A stretch of 64,000 nt of DNA from Acidaminococcus fermentans_A (GTDB lineage Bacteria; Bacillota; Negativicutes; Acidaminococcales; Acidaminococcaceae), in contig NZ_JBQOUY010000001.1 in the NCBI RefSeq assembly GCF_052216985.1, positions 124,001 to 188,000 on the forward strand. Direction: 5' to 3'. Shown here piece by piece: positions 33,812 to 42,325 of this stretch. The notes beneath the pieces are model-generated. The model saw only the letters and a list, made by a program, of their open reading frames with translations. It did no database searches and had not been told where the DNA came from. Position numbers and translations under genes: made by a program. The stretch's first letter is position 1; each line of letters starts with the position of its first letter.

Positions 33812-34036
33812 TTATTTATGATACGGAGGCAGCAGGTTGTCCAGCAGATCCACCAGATCTTCCCCTGCATCCATTTTATAGCCGATATAGAATCCCAGGC
33901 CGATACAGAACAGCAGGAACACCGTCCGGAAAAAGCCCAGGATCAGGAACAGGATGCCCACTACCAGGCCCACCGAGGCGCCAATGATCCGCCACCGGCT
34001 GGTTTCAAACAATTTGCGCAAAATTTCCTGCCACAT
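33812..34036 (-). CDS. DUF2273 small membrane protein
   Basis: A 74-residue protein with two adjacent hydrophobic segments (residues about 16-34 and 37-52). It matches the DUF2273 family that accompanies AmaP and Asp23 in Firmicutes, presumably as part of their membrane anchoring complex. RBS GGAGGATGG. Position between amaP and nusB is typical. Confidence 0.88.
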   Translation of the reverse strand: MWQEILRKLFETSRWRIIGASVGLVVGILFLILGFFRTVFLLFCIGLGFYIGYKMDAGEDLVDLLDNLLPPYHK

Positions 34037-34050
34037 GGTCCATCCTCCAT

Positions 34051-34572
34051 CTATTCCTTCGCCTTGATATGCTTAAAATAGACTGCCACATCGGCTACAT
34101 CCACGCCGATGACATTCATGATGTTTTTTTTCACCGTCCGTTTCACCTCGTCGGTAGTATCTGGGATATTGATCCCCGGTTCGATGGAAGCGTTGATCCG
34201 GACACTGAGCTGGTTCTCCTTCAAGAGCTTCACCCGGCATTTGGAGCCGAATACCCCATACACATCATTGGTGAAACCGGAAATGTAATCTTCCATGGCC
34301 CGCTGGCTCACATGGATCTTCCCATCCCGCTCATTCTCAAAGGTCAGGTCGTTGCTGCCGCCCCGGCTCCAGCTGGCAAACAGCAGCCGAAGGCTCACCA
34401 GCAGGATGACCGCCCCGCCGATGGTATATTCCCAGCGTCCGGGCACCCGGGCAGCAAATTCTGTCAGGTCGTGGACAGGGATCAGATTGATGCTGACGAT
34501 GATGATGAGCACCGCCACCGCTGCCATGATGAGGGTATACAGGGTCAAGATGATCCGATCGAATATGCTCAT
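34051..34572 (-). CDS. amaP: Alkaline shock response membrane anchor protein AmaP
   Basis: A 173-residue membrane protein: an N-terminal helix (about 7-30) and a second helix (about 48-70), then a cytoplasmic Asp23-like domain (about 85-173). In Staphylococcus AmaP tethers Asp23 to the membrane; together they act in envelope-stress homeostasis. The ATG overlaps the asp23 stop by 4 nt. Confidence 0.9.
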   Translation of the reverse strand: MSIFDRIILTLYTLIMAAVAVLIIIVSINLIPVHDLTEFAARVPGRWEYTIGGAVILLVSLRLLFASWSRGGSNDLTFENERDGKIHVSQRAMEDYISGFTNDVYGVFGSKCRVKLLKENQLSVRINASIEPGINIPDTTDEVKRTVKKNIMNVIGVDVADVAVYFKHIKAKE

Positions 34573-35162
34573 GGTTCCACCCCCGCAGTCTCCTGGCCTC
34601 TGGGATCAGGTTCCTGGGCAGGTCCCGTTCCAGATTCCGTTTTTCCTTCTTCCGGCGGTTCCGGACGGTTTTCCCCGGCGGCAGTCCCTTCCGGCAGTGC
34701 CGGGCTCCCGGCCGGTTCTTCCTCCCATTTCTTCATCAGTTCATCCGTATCGTCTTTCTCTGCAAAGGCCTTTTCTTTTTTCTTCTTCACGCCTTCCACA
34801 TGGATGTCCACCCCGGTGACTTCGTAGCCAGTCATGTTCTCCACGGCTTCCTTGACCTTTTCCTGGAGCTTGATGGCCACATCCGGAATGTTGAACCCGT
34901 AGGTAATGATCACATGGACCTCCACCCGCACCGTATGGCCTTCCGTATAGACCTTGATGCCCTTGGAGAAATTCTGTTTGCCCAGCATGTCCGTGAGCCC
35001 TTCCCGGATGCCCCCGCTCATGCCGTAGACCCCGTTCACCTCCGAAGCAGCCAGCCCCGCCACAATGCTCAGGACTTCGTCGGCCACCTTGATGGCTCCC
35101 ATATCGTCCGTGTCCGGACTGTTTTCCAACTGCGCCTGCTGTTTTACTTCTTCGTCGTTCAT
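34569..35162 (-). CDS. asp23: Asp23/Gls24 family envelope stress protein
   Basis: A 197-residue protein with an Asp23 domain (about residues 18-125: KVADEVLSIVAGLAASEVNGVYGM and EVHVIITYGFNIPDVA). An unusually long charged, Pro/Glu-rich tail follows that family members often lack. ATG 35162 follows TGAGGAGA. It is the first gene of the long leftward operon and has an extended -10 promoter. Confidence 0.92.
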   Translation of the reverse strand: MNDEEVKQQAQLENSPDTDDMGAIKVADEVLSIVAGLAASEVNGVYGMSGGIREGLTDMLGKQNFSKGIKVYTEGHTVRVEVHVIITYGFNIPDVAIKLQEKVKEAVENMTGYEVTGVDIHVEGVKKKKEKAFAEKDDTDELMKKWEEEPAGSPALPEGTAAGENRPEPPEEGKTESGTGPAQEPDPRGQETAGVEP

Positions 35163-35204
35163 AGGCTTCTCCTCAAACGCAAGTTTATTCATTTTAATTA
35201 TTTT

Positions 35205-35213
35205 ATTATACCA
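35205..35213 (-). promoter_or_regulatory. Extended -10 promoter of the asp23-nudix operon
   Basis: ATGG-TATAAT (TATAAT at 35205-35210) lies 42 nt before the asp23 start. It may drive the whole 15-gene leftward run ending near 23753; no internal terminator was seen. Confidence 0.7.
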
Positions 35214-35275
35214 TATCCCGGGGAATGTGGGTAGGGAGCGAGTCAGGGGGATTAAGTGGTTAAGTGGTCAGGTAC

Positions 35276-35306
35276 AACCGTAGGGGGCGCAGGCCCGGCG
35301 CCCCGC
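35276..35306. repeat. REP-like GC-rich repeat, copy 1
   Basis: This 31-bp block, containing CCGTAGGGGGCGCAGG and a GCGCC-rich partner arm, is identical to 46479-46509. It lies in the asp23/outer-membrane-protein intergenic region among degenerate GTGGTTAAGTGGTCAGGT repeats (35253-35274) and weak inverted flanks (GGGTAGGGAG near 35230, CTCCCTGCCC near 35364). Confidence 0.75.
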
Positions 35307-35358
35307 TGTGGTCAGGTGGTTTTGGCATCAGAAATCCCACCTGGTCAGCCCGCCGCTC

Positions 35359-35388
35359 TTTACTCCCTGCCCATGCATCTGTTATGAT
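35359..35388 (+). promoter_or_regulatory. Promoter of the outer membrane barrel gene
   Basis: TTTACT (35359-35364) and TATGAT (35383-35388) are spaced 18 bp apart, 30 nt before the start codon. Confidence 0.55.
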
Positions 35389-35418
35389 AAAAGAAACAGC
35401 AGAAAGAAGGTGCCTGTC

Positions 35419-36552
35419 ATGGCTTTCCCGTTCTGGCTTGCTTTCGTATTTTTTCTGGCTCTCCCGGTTTCTCTGGGCGAAGTGGCCCCGGTGGACCCTT
35501 CCCAGGCCGATCCTCCGGAAAAACAGGAACAGCGGAACACCCCCTGGCTGGAACTCCACGGGGACTACCGGTATCTCTACGGCAAGGGCCGGTTTGCCGC
35601 CCGGACCCCCGCCAACCTGAAAAAAAGCCGCTGGCCCCGGACGGATCAGGATGTGTTCCTGCTCCAGCGGCGGCTGCGGCTGTTCCCGGTGGTCCATACC
35701 AGCCAGGATACCCAGTTGAAATTCATGATCGAAGACAAACGGAACGACAAGGACCACACCCAGGACCACCATCCCACCCTGTCCCGGGCCTATCTCCAGC
35801 ACGAAAACCGCCACACCAAATGGGAACTGGGCCGGTTCAACCTGTATCTCATGGACGGGAATGTTATCGACAAACGGGTGGACGGGATCCGTACCAGCTT
35901 TGGGAAGAATACGGATCCAGGCGGCCGGATCACCCTGTTTGCCGGCCAGACCACCGGAAACGACAACCTGCATCGGAAGACCGGCTGGTTTGCCCTGGAA
36001 GAAAAGCAGCTGGGAAAGCTGAACCTCCGGTCCGCCTTCCTGGATTTCCGGACCCGCCAGTCCCTGCCTGCCAGCCTGCCGGCCCTCCAGCAGCCGGGAC
36101 TGGAACCAGGGGCCAGTGGCACCGGGTTCGACCGGCAGCAGATCTGGACCACCCGGCTGGAATACCAGCCCCGGGACCGGTGGCTGTTCGACCTGGAACT
36201 GCTGGGGTCCAAAGGCTCCCAGGGCCGGGACGGATACCGGGAGCGGAAAACCGGCTTTGTGGCCGCCGTAACCTACGGGGAACTGGATGAGCGGAAGGGC
36301 GGCACCTGGGAAACCTGGCTCCGGTATTACGACCAGCCCCAGTCCAGCATCCTCTACCACACCATGGACGGGGATACGGGATTCTTCCAGCGCCAGGGGT
36401 TCCGGGGCTGGGGCGCCCGGATGGACTATGTGGTATTTCCCGGACTGGTCTGGGCCATAGAAGGATTCCGGCTCCAGAACAGAAAAACAGGACCCTTCAC
36501 CCGGGATTTCCGGGAGTGGGTCCTGGGGACCAGCGTAACGGCGTATTTTTAA
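35419..36552 (+). CDS. Predicted outer membrane beta-barrel protein
   Basis: A 377-residue exported protein. A signal peptide (about 1-20, FWLAFVFFLALPVSLG) is followed by alternating hydrophobic/polar strands rich in aromatic and Arg residues: WLELHGDYRYLYGKGRF, LRLFPVVHTSQDTQLKFMIED, KWELGRFNLYLMDG. It ends in an aromatic C-terminal strand (VLGTSVTAYF, final Phe), the typical barrel-assembly signal. This supports a diderm host. It resembles porin or alginate-export-like barrels, but the substrate is unknown. It is convergent with the secreted-protein gene at 36549, their stop codons overlapping. Confidence 0.78.
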   Translation: MAFPFWLAFVFFLALPVSLGEVAPVDPSQADPPEKQEQRNTPWLELHGDYRYLYGKGRFAARTPANLKKSRWPRTDQDVFLLQRRLRLFPVVHTSQDTQLKFMIEDKRNDKDHTQDHHPTLSRAYLQHENRHTKWELGRFNLYLMDGNVIDKRVDGIRTSFGKNTDPGGRITLFAGQTTGNDNLHRKTGWFALEEKQLGKLNLRSAFLDFRTRQSLPASLPALQQPGLEPGASGTGFDRQQIWTTRLEYQPRDRWLFDLELLGSKGSQGRDGYRERKTGFVAAVTYGELDERKGGTWETWLRYYDQPQSSILYHTMDGDTGFFQRQGFRGWGARMDYVVFPGLVWAIEGFRLQNRKTGPFTRDFREWVLGTSVTAYF

Positions 36553-37064
36553 CCAAACCCTTCTTTGAGCCCCGCATAGTTCTCATAGCTGTCCCGCAGC
36601 ATATGGATCACGTGGGCAGGGTCTTTTTGCAGCCAGTCCTGCCGCTTTTCCGGCATGATGGTGAACCAGGCCGGAGCTCTCAGGAGATTGTTCAGGGATC
36701 TGTACAACTGCTGTTCGGGGATTTTCTTCAGTTTCCCGGTCTCTGGCTGTACCTCATAGCCCTGGTCCCTGCCCTCTCCTTCGGCATTGACCAGGATTTC
36801 CAGCTGCCCGTTCCAGTCCATATCCAGCACGGCGATGTTCACCAGACCGTCCCATTGGGGGACCCGGTCCCACTGGTCCCGGTTGGCCAGAAGGATCTGG
36901 AGCTGGTACCGAAGAGCACCGGGGGCCAGGGGCCGGGGTTCGGAGACACCGCCGGGCCACTCATGTCTGTGGGGAAGGTCCCGTTCACAGGCCAGAGCCG
37001 GAGCTGCTCCCAACAACAGAACGAGCAGTCCCCAGGCGGCACGTTTTTTAATGGATCCATCCAT
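36549..37064 (-). CDS. Exported protein of unknown function
   Basis: I do not recognise a family. The 171-residue product has a signal peptide (about residues 1-25, LLVLLLGAAPALA) and a mature region containing an acidic DMDWNGQLEILVNAEGEG segment reminiscent of a calcium-binding or FG-GAP/VCBS-like loop. A similar DCNGDGEPELL segment occurs in the exported protein at 37892, hinting at shared ancestry. It is the last gene of the leftward run that begins near 43357 and overlaps the barrel gene stop by 4 nt. Confidence 0.7.
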   Translation of the reverse strand: MDGSIKKRAAWGLLVLLLGAAPALACERDLPHRHEWPGGVSEPRPLAPGALRYQLQILLANRDQWDRVPQWDGLVNIAVLDMDWNGQLEILVNAEGEGRDQGYEVQPETGKLKKIPEQQLYRSLNNLLRAPAWFTIMPEKRQDWLQKDPAHVIHMLRDSYENYAGLKEGFG

Positions 37065-37091
37065 TGTTCCCCCTCCCTTCTTCGGCTCTCT

Positions 37092-37895
37092 TTACCTTTC
37101 AACCATCTGGCTCACGGTTCCTCCTGCCAGGTCCATATCATTGATCCTTCCCTGGACATTCTTGAAGGTACAGTCGGTCAGTTCCACCCGGGACTGGCCC
37201 ACGGCGAAAAGGGGGAGATTGGTGCTGGTGTCTTTGAACAGGGTCCGGATGATTTTCATATCCCTGCACTCGATGGCATTGATCAGGCCATAGGTGCAGC
37301 TGCGGATCACACTGTCCCGGAGGGTAACGCTTTCGCAGCCCAGGGCTTCGTACCCATAGGTCCCGCACCCGTACAGGTCCAGATTTTCCAGCCCTGCGTC
37401 CTGCACCAGATCCAGTTTCAGTACGGCTCCGCTGCAGCGGCCAGCCTGCAGGGAATGGCCGACCCGGAGATGGGCCAGCCGGAAGTTCTGACAGTTCCGG
37501 AAATGCAGCACCGGAGTATAGGGATCCTCTGTTACGATTTCTGCCGTGATCTGCTCCGTATCCTGGCCCCGGATGGTGAGATCCTGGAATCCGGCCAGCT
37601 CCAGGTCCTCATAGGCCATATACAGGCCTGGAGGGCTCATGGGATTCCAGGGGAATCTGTGGATCACCTGGTCCGCAGCGGTGCTGGCCAGCCAGGTGGA
37701 CAGGTTATAGCGGCCCGGTGCCAGGATGACTTCCGTATGGTCATCCAGGGCCTCCATCATTTCCTTGACATTGTGGACCAGGACGGTTTTCCGGGGAGCA
37801 GCAAAACCCCCGGCTGTCAGCCCCAGAACCAGGACCAGACACAGCAGCAGAGCCCGTATCAGGTCCGTCCATAATTTACCGATCCGTTTCATCAA
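37092..37895 (-). CDS. Exported right-handed beta-helix protein
   Basis: A 267-residue protein with a signal peptide (about 1-33, ALLLCLVLVLGLTAGGFAA). The N-terminal motif EVILAPGRYNLS is typical of pectate-lyase-like beta-helix proteins (capping strand followed by coils). Repeated short coils follow: DLTIRGQD, LHFRNCQNFRLAHLRV, LENLDLYGCGTYGYEAL, VTLRDSVIRSCTYGL. No catalytic residues could be assigned, so it may bind rather than cleave a polysaccharide. Its start overlaps the upstream stop codon by 4 nt. Confidence 0.78.
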   Translation of the reverse strand: MMKRIGKLWTDLIRALLLCLVLVLGLTAGGFAAPRKTVLVHNVKEMMEALDDHTEVILAPGRYNLSTWLASTAADQVIHRFPWNPMSPPGLYMAYEDLELAGFQDLTIRGQDTEQITAEIVTEDPYTPVLHFRNCQNFRLAHLRVGHSLQAGRCSGAVLKLDLVQDAGLENLDLYGCGTYGYEALGCESVTLRDSVIRSCTYGLINAIECRDMKIIRTLFKDTSTNLPLFAVGQSRVELTDCTFKNVQGRINDMDLAGGTVSQMVER

Positions 37896-38902
37896 CTGTC
37901 ACCTCCCTGTTCCTCCCGCACCACCAGGCTGCCGTCTTCTCCGCTGAGCTGGAGGATCTTTCGATGATACCCCTTCCGGTCGTAATAGGACAGGCCGGTG
38001 GCCCGGGCCGTCCCTTCCAGATGTATGGGATAATTGTACCGGCTGCCCGGTTCCAGATTTCCCAACGGTTCATCCGTTTCCACCTGCCAGGTCACCTGAC
38101 CGCTGTCACTGACCTCCGCCACCTGGAGGGTGAGCAGGTGCACATCCTCCAATCTCTCTCTGGGAGTCACCGCCAGCATGGGTTCGCCAAACTCGCTGTC
38201 CTGGGTCAGGGACAGCTCCACACTCCCTTTGCCCCGGCGGGCCAGGGACTGCCAGGACAGTTTTTCCACCTTGCCCATCAGGTTTGCCTGCAGTTGCTGG
38301 AACTGCCCCGGTGTCATGGGCTGTTTCTCCGACAGGGCCCTGTCCGGGACGCCAAGGGTGTTCCAGTACACCTCCACTTTTTCCACAGCTGGATCCCAGT
38401 GGGTGAAGTAATAGCTTTCACACACCAGATTCCCATCTCCATCCAGATGATACTCCCCCAGTATGGCAAGGCCCACACCCCCGGACCCCTGGTTCAGGAA
38501 CCGTCCCTTTCCCAGAGGATACCAGGCGTTCCGGTACAACCCGCTGAACACCCGGTGGAGCCGGCCATCCCGGAGGGTGAACAGGTTGGTGATCCGGTTG
38601 TTCTGGCCCGTCAGCAGTTCCGGCTCCCCGTCCCCATTGCAGTCCAGCAGCTGGTACTTCACCTGTTCCAGCCCCTGGGCCGGGGAAAGTTCCCGGATTC
38701 CCTCCCAGACGGCCACCAGGTCTTCCTGTTCCTCCCCATAGGAGTCAGGTCCTCTGCCTCCCTGGATCATATCATACAGGGTGTCCAGTTTCCGGCCATA
38801 GATTTCTTTTCCGCCGGAAGCTCCGGCCAGGACCGGCAGGCCAGTAAGAAAGGCTATGAGACACAGACAAGCCAGCTGACTCCAGACATCCTTTCCTTTC
38901 AT
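37892..38902 (-). CDS. Exported protein of unknown function
   Basis: I do not recognise this family. It is a 336-residue protein with a signal peptide (about 1-27, LACLCLIAFLTGLPVLA). An acidic repeat-like DCNGDGEPELLTGQNNRITNLF segment (VCBS/EF-hand-like) precedes EYHLDGDGNLVCESYYF, a second DxDGD loop, suggesting Ca binding. The C-terminal third is beta-rich (VEKVEVYW, VTWQVETDEPLG). RBS AAAGGAGGAG. It lies directly after the TPM gene (12-nt gap), so it probably shares its transcript and envelope location. Confidence 0.7.
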   Translation of the reverse strand: MKGKDVWSQLACLCLIAFLTGLPVLAGASGGKEIYGRKLDTLYDMIQGGRGPDSYGEEQEDLVAVWEGIRELSPAQGLEQVKYQLLDCNGDGEPELLTGQNNRITNLFTLRDGRLHRVFSGLYRNAWYPLGKGRFLNQGSGGVGLAILGEYHLDGDGNLVCESYYFTHWDPAVEKVEVYWNTLGVPDRALSEKQPMTPGQFQQLQANLMGKVEKLSWQSLARRGKGSVELSLTQDSEFGEPMLAVTPRERLEDVHLLTLQVAEVSDSGQVTWQVETDEPLGNLEPGSRYNYPIHLEGTARATGLSYYDRKGYHRKILQLSGEDGSLVVREEQGGDS

Positions 38903-38914
38903 GGCTCCTCCTTT

Positions 38915-39676
38915 TCAGAACTTTCCGCCACCTCCGCCATGATCCTCGTCGGTACTGTCGGCCTTGGCGTTTTCGCGGCTCTTCTTCGGCTTACGAAGGA
39001 CCGTCATGTACAGGTAGTTGTCCGCATTTTCTTCCAGCTGGAAGCTGTCCCGGTCCAGATAGACCCCGGCTTCCAGAGCCGGCATCACATTGTTCATCTG
39101 GCCGATGAGGATCCGGCGCACCAGGAATCCGATGCCCAGGGACACCGCTGCCGCAATGGCCAGAGCCAGGGGGTTGAAGGCATTGGCTGGATCGTAGGGT
39201 TTGCCTTCTTTCTGGTAGTAGGCCAACAATTCATCCGCCCCTTTGGCAAACTGTCCGAAAGCTTTCGGATAGTTGTTCTTTTTCAGGGCCGGCAGGAATT
39301 TTCCGCTGAGAGCCTTGATACCGGCTTTGTCGGTGATCATTTTCCGCATATTGTTGTCGGTGGAAATGTACCAGTCCCGATCCTTCATGGACAGGAGCAG
39401 CACCATATTCCCCTTTAACCGGCTGTCTTTGATCTTGTCCAGCATCCCATTGGCGAACTCTCCGGGTTTCACGTTTCCGGTGTTTTTTACCGTGACCACT
39501 GCCAGACGGACCTGGTATTTCTGGTTCACCTGGTCCAGGGACTGCTGGAGGACTTTCTCTTCCTGGGGCCGCAGGAGATCTGCCTGATCCAATACCAGGG
39601 CAGAGGCTGCCGATCCGGGAACCGCCATGCCCACCAGCAACACCAGGAGGGCCAGGATGCGCAGGTACTTCTTCAT
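38915..39676 (-). CDS. TPM-domain membrane protein (YdjH/YgcG-like)
   Basis: A 253-residue protein with a signal sequence (about 1-25), a TPM domain (about 28-150: VLDQADLLRPQEEKVLQQSLDQV, VLLLSMKDRDWYISTD), a transmembrane helix (about 173-193) and a short cytoplasmic tail ending in HGGGGGKF. TPM proteins act at the membrane in envelope quality control and photosystem repair. In B. subtilis YdjH pairs with YdjG in membrane-stress recruitment of PspA; here a YdjG-like gene sits immediately upstream. Confidence 0.85.
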   Translation of the reverse strand: MKKYLRILALLVLLVGMAVPGSAASALVLDQADLLRPQEEKVLQQSLDQVNQKYQVRLAVVTVKNTGNVKPGEFANGMLDKIKDSRLKGNMVLLLSMKDRDWYISTDNNMRKMITDKAGIKALSGKFLPALKKNNYPKAFGQFAKGADELLAYYQKEGKPYDPANAFNPLALAIAAAVSLGIGFLVRRILIGQMNNVMPALEAGVYLDRDSFQLEENADNYLYMTVLRKPKKSRENAKADSTDEDHGGGGGKF

Positions 39677-39686
39677 GATGACCTCC

Positions 39687-40796
39687 TTACGTCAAGAACA
39701 TCTTTGCCACAAAATACAGGGCCGGTGTGAGGATGGCCGCCACAGCCCCCATGACCATCAGGGATTTCTGGTTGTCATAGGGCAGTGTCCCCACCATCTT
39801 CCCGGTCTGTCCGTTCATCATAAAGGTGTAGGGTTTGTCCTGATACCGGGTGGTCAGGATCCACACCGGAGCCAGGGCATAGGCCACCTGGTCTTCATCC
39901 TTCCGGACCACGCTGTCCTTGAGGATGGTCCGGTCATGGCCCCTGGCCTTGACGGTTTCTTCCAGCACCCCTACGGCGGACCGTTCCACCCGTTCATCAG
40001 CCCGGGGCACGGAAGCTTCCGCATCCACATCGTATTTGTCCGCCAGGAAACCGGTGAGATAAGCCGGGCTGAAGGGCACCATCTTAGAATAATCGAAAGG
40101 TTCGATGCTTTCCATATAGGTATCGTCCATTTTGCTGGACCCGTCCACCGGAATCTTGTGGAAACTCATCCGGCCACTGCGGATGCACTGGAACACCCGG
40201 GTTTCCGTAATGATCTCATCGCTGGTTTCCATTACATTGTCGTCTTCCCCCTGGAAGTCGGCACTGGCATGGATTTTGGAATCGAAGAGCCAGAAGGGCA
40301 CGTACATGGGCTGGATGTCCTGGACCCGGTTGTTGGCCGTAAAGGCCGCCGGCAGCAGGCGCTTGCCCTTGTAGAATTCCTTCAGGGCCGCCACCGCATC
40401 GTCCTTGGTCTTGGTAAAGGGGATCACGTAATCCGGCTTCAGCATGCCGCTGAAACGGTTGGGCATCATGGTGGGATTCCCGCAGTAGCAGCATTCCGTG
40501 GCCAGAGTGTTTTCGTCACAGACGATTTCCGCACCGCAGGCGGAACAGGTAAAGGCTTTCAGGACGGAAGCTTCTTCCGTGCTCCATTCCTTGCCGGCCA
40601 TCTCCGTATTCCAGCGTTCTTCCTTTGCTTCCTGGGCGGCTGCCGCCCGTTCCTGCTGCCGGGCAAAGAGGGCTTCCATCTGGGCCACGTCCAGTTTGGT
40701 ATCGCAGTAGGGACAGACCACCTGGCTTGCCCCTGGCTGGAATTCCAGGGGCCCGCCGCAGTTGGGACACTTGTAGGCAACAGAGGTATCGGTCAT
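39687..40796 (-). CDS. Zinc-ribbon membrane protein, YdjG-like
   Basis: A 369-residue protein. The N-terminus has two zinc-ribbon pairs (KCPNCGG and CPYC; FTCSACGAE and CCYCG, about residues 8-110). A large beta-rich central region follows (YVPFWLFDSK, WILTTRYQDKPYTFMMNGQTGK), with a single C-terminal transmembrane helix (about 345-365). This matches the TFIIB-type zinc ribbon family of B. subtilis YdjG. ATG 40796 was chosen because the GGAGG spacing is better than for the GTG 6 nt upstream. It lies between the YdjI-like and TPM genes. Confidence 0.82.
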   Translation of the reverse strand: MTDTSVAYKCPNCGGPLEFQPGASQVVCPYCDTKLDVAQMEALFARQQERAAAAQEAKEERWNTEMAGKEWSTEEASVLKAFTCSACGAEIVCDENTLATECCYCGNPTMMPNRFSGMLKPDYVIPFTKTKDDAVAALKEFYKGKRLLPAAFTANNRVQDIQPMYVPFWLFDSKIHASADFQGEDDNVMETSDEIITETRVFQCIRSGRMSFHKIPVDGSSKMDDTYMESIEPFDYSKMVPFSPAYLTGFLADKYDVDAEASVPRADERVERSAVGVLEETVKARGHDRTILKDSVVRKDEDQVAYALAPVWILTTRYQDKPYTFMMNGQTGKMVGTLPYDNQKSLMVMGAVAAILTPALYFVAKMFLT

Positions 40797-40814
40797 TTTC
40801 ACTCACCTCCTGTT

Positions 40815-42257
40815 TCAGCTCTTGTCGTTGTCGTCAAAGGGATCTCCGCACTGAGGGCAGAATTTGGGGGGATGATGGGGATCGGGGGGCTGCCAGCCGC
40901 ATTTGTCACAGCGGTACAAAGGCGCATCCTCCGGTTTTTTGGCTCCGCAGTTCATGCAGAATTTCCCCTGGTTTACCGTGCCACAGCCGGGACAGGTCCA
41001 TCCCTGGGGCTGGGCTTTCGGCTTAGGAGCGCCACATTCCATACAGAACTTCCCGGTATTCCCTTTGTGGCCGCAGGCGCAGTCCCAGGTCCCTGCCGGT
41101 TCCGGCTTTTTGGCGCCGCAGGCCATGCAGAACTTCCCGGTATTGCCCTTCTGGCCGCAGCTGCAGTCCCAGCCATTGGGAGCCGCCGCTCCTGGGGCAA
41201 ACCCATTGGGCTGACGTGGTGCTTCTGCCGGCGGTGGGGCCGGCTGCTGGGCCGCCGCCTGGCCTGCCAGGGCCTGGAACATGTTCGCCCCGGCATTCCC
41301 TGCCATATTCATGCCCATGAACCCGAAGGCGGCTCCGGCGTTCTGGTTTCCTGCCGCTATCCTCATGGAATCGGTGCTGGAATCCACTACGGCCCCCATG
41401 GCTATCCGGGGATCGCTGCCCATGGTCATGCCCATCTGGACCTTCTGGATCTTTTCTTCATCCGCTTCATTGGCTTTGATATTGCTGATCCCGAAGGAAA
41501 CGATTTCAATGCCCCGGAGATCCCGCCATTTTTTGCTCAGGACATCGTTGAGGGCTTCCGCCAGTTCAAAGGTATGGGCCATGATTTCCGTGTAGTCGAT
41601 CCGCTGAGCGCTGAGCTGGGCAAAAGCCGGTGCCAGGGCCATGAGCAGTTCGCTTTTCATCTGGCTGTCCAGGGTTTCCCTGCGGTATTCGTCGAAATCG
41701 TTCCCGGCCACGTGGGTATAGAACAGGATGGGGTCCGTGATCCGGTAGCTGTATTCTCCGAAGCACCGGAGCCGGATGGTCAGCACCTGGCCAGTGGTAT
41801 CATCCTTCACCTTGAAGGGGATTTCGCTGGGGGTCCCGTATTTGTTCCCGATCAGTTCCTTGGTATTGAAATAGTATACCCGCTGATCCTTACCGGTATC
41901 CCCGCCGAAGGTGAACCGTTTCCCCAGCTGTTTGAAGATGTCCTTCACATTGTCTTTCAGATCCCCGGTGAAGATGGAAGGTTCAGTGCTTTTGTCGTAG
42001 GTGTATTCCCCCGGTTCTGCACACAGATCCACCACCTTGCCGTTTTCCACGATCATCATGCACTGGCCGTTGTTCACAGCGATCCGGGATCCGTTGCTGA
42101 TGATGTTGTCGTCGCCCTGGTTGGAGCTCCGGCTCCCGGTCCGTTTCTGGCCTTTCATCATCAGGATGTCCGGTGCCATCTGGCAGTAGAAAAACTCTTT
42201 CCATTGATCGGCCAGCACGCCGCCTACAGCGCCCATCCCTGCTTTGATCAGTCCCAT
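40815..42257 (-). CDS. SPFH-domain/virion-core-like protein with zinc ribbons, YdjI-like
   Basis: A 480-residue cytoplasmic protein. The N-terminal two thirds are an SPFH-like domain of the YdjI type (DQWKEFFYCQMAPDILMMKG, EPGEYTYDKSTEPSIF, LRCFGEYSYRITDP). Then come an Ala/Pro-rich linker and four zinc-ribbon modules at the C-terminus, two of them near-identical (CGQKGNTGKFCMACG, CGHKGNTGKFCMECG). In B. subtilis YdjI links PspA to YdjG/YdjH at the membrane. No pspA is in the window. The multiplied ribbons are more than the usual one or two. Confidence 0.85.
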   Translation of the reverse strand: MGLIKAGMGAVGGVLADQWKEFFYCQMAPDILMMKGQKRTGSRSSNQGDDNIISNGSRIAVNNGQCMMIVENGKVVDLCAEPGEYTYDKSTEPSIFTGDLKDNVKDIFKQLGKRFTFGGDTGKDQRVYYFNTKELIGNKYGTPSEIPFKVKDDTTGQVLTIRLRCFGEYSYRITDPILFYTHVAGNDFDEYRRETLDSQMKSELLMALAPAFAQLSAQRIDYTEIMAHTFELAEALNDVLSKKWRDLRGIEIVSFGISNIKANEADEEKIQKVQMGMTMGSDPRIAMGAVVDSSTDSMRIAAGNQNAGAAFGFMGMNMAGNAGANMFQALAGQAAAQQPAPPPAEAPRQPNGFAPGAAAPNGWDCSCGQKGNTGKFCMACGAKKPEPAGTWDCACGHKGNTGKFCMECGAPKPKAQPQGWTCPGCGTVNQGKFCMNCGAKKPEDAPLYRCDKCGWQPPDPHHPPKFCPQCGDPFDDNDKS

Positions 42258-42325
42258 AATTTACCTCTCTTTCTTCAATCCGTTCCTATTTTCCATATCT
42301 TCTACACTCTTCCCTCTTTTCTCCC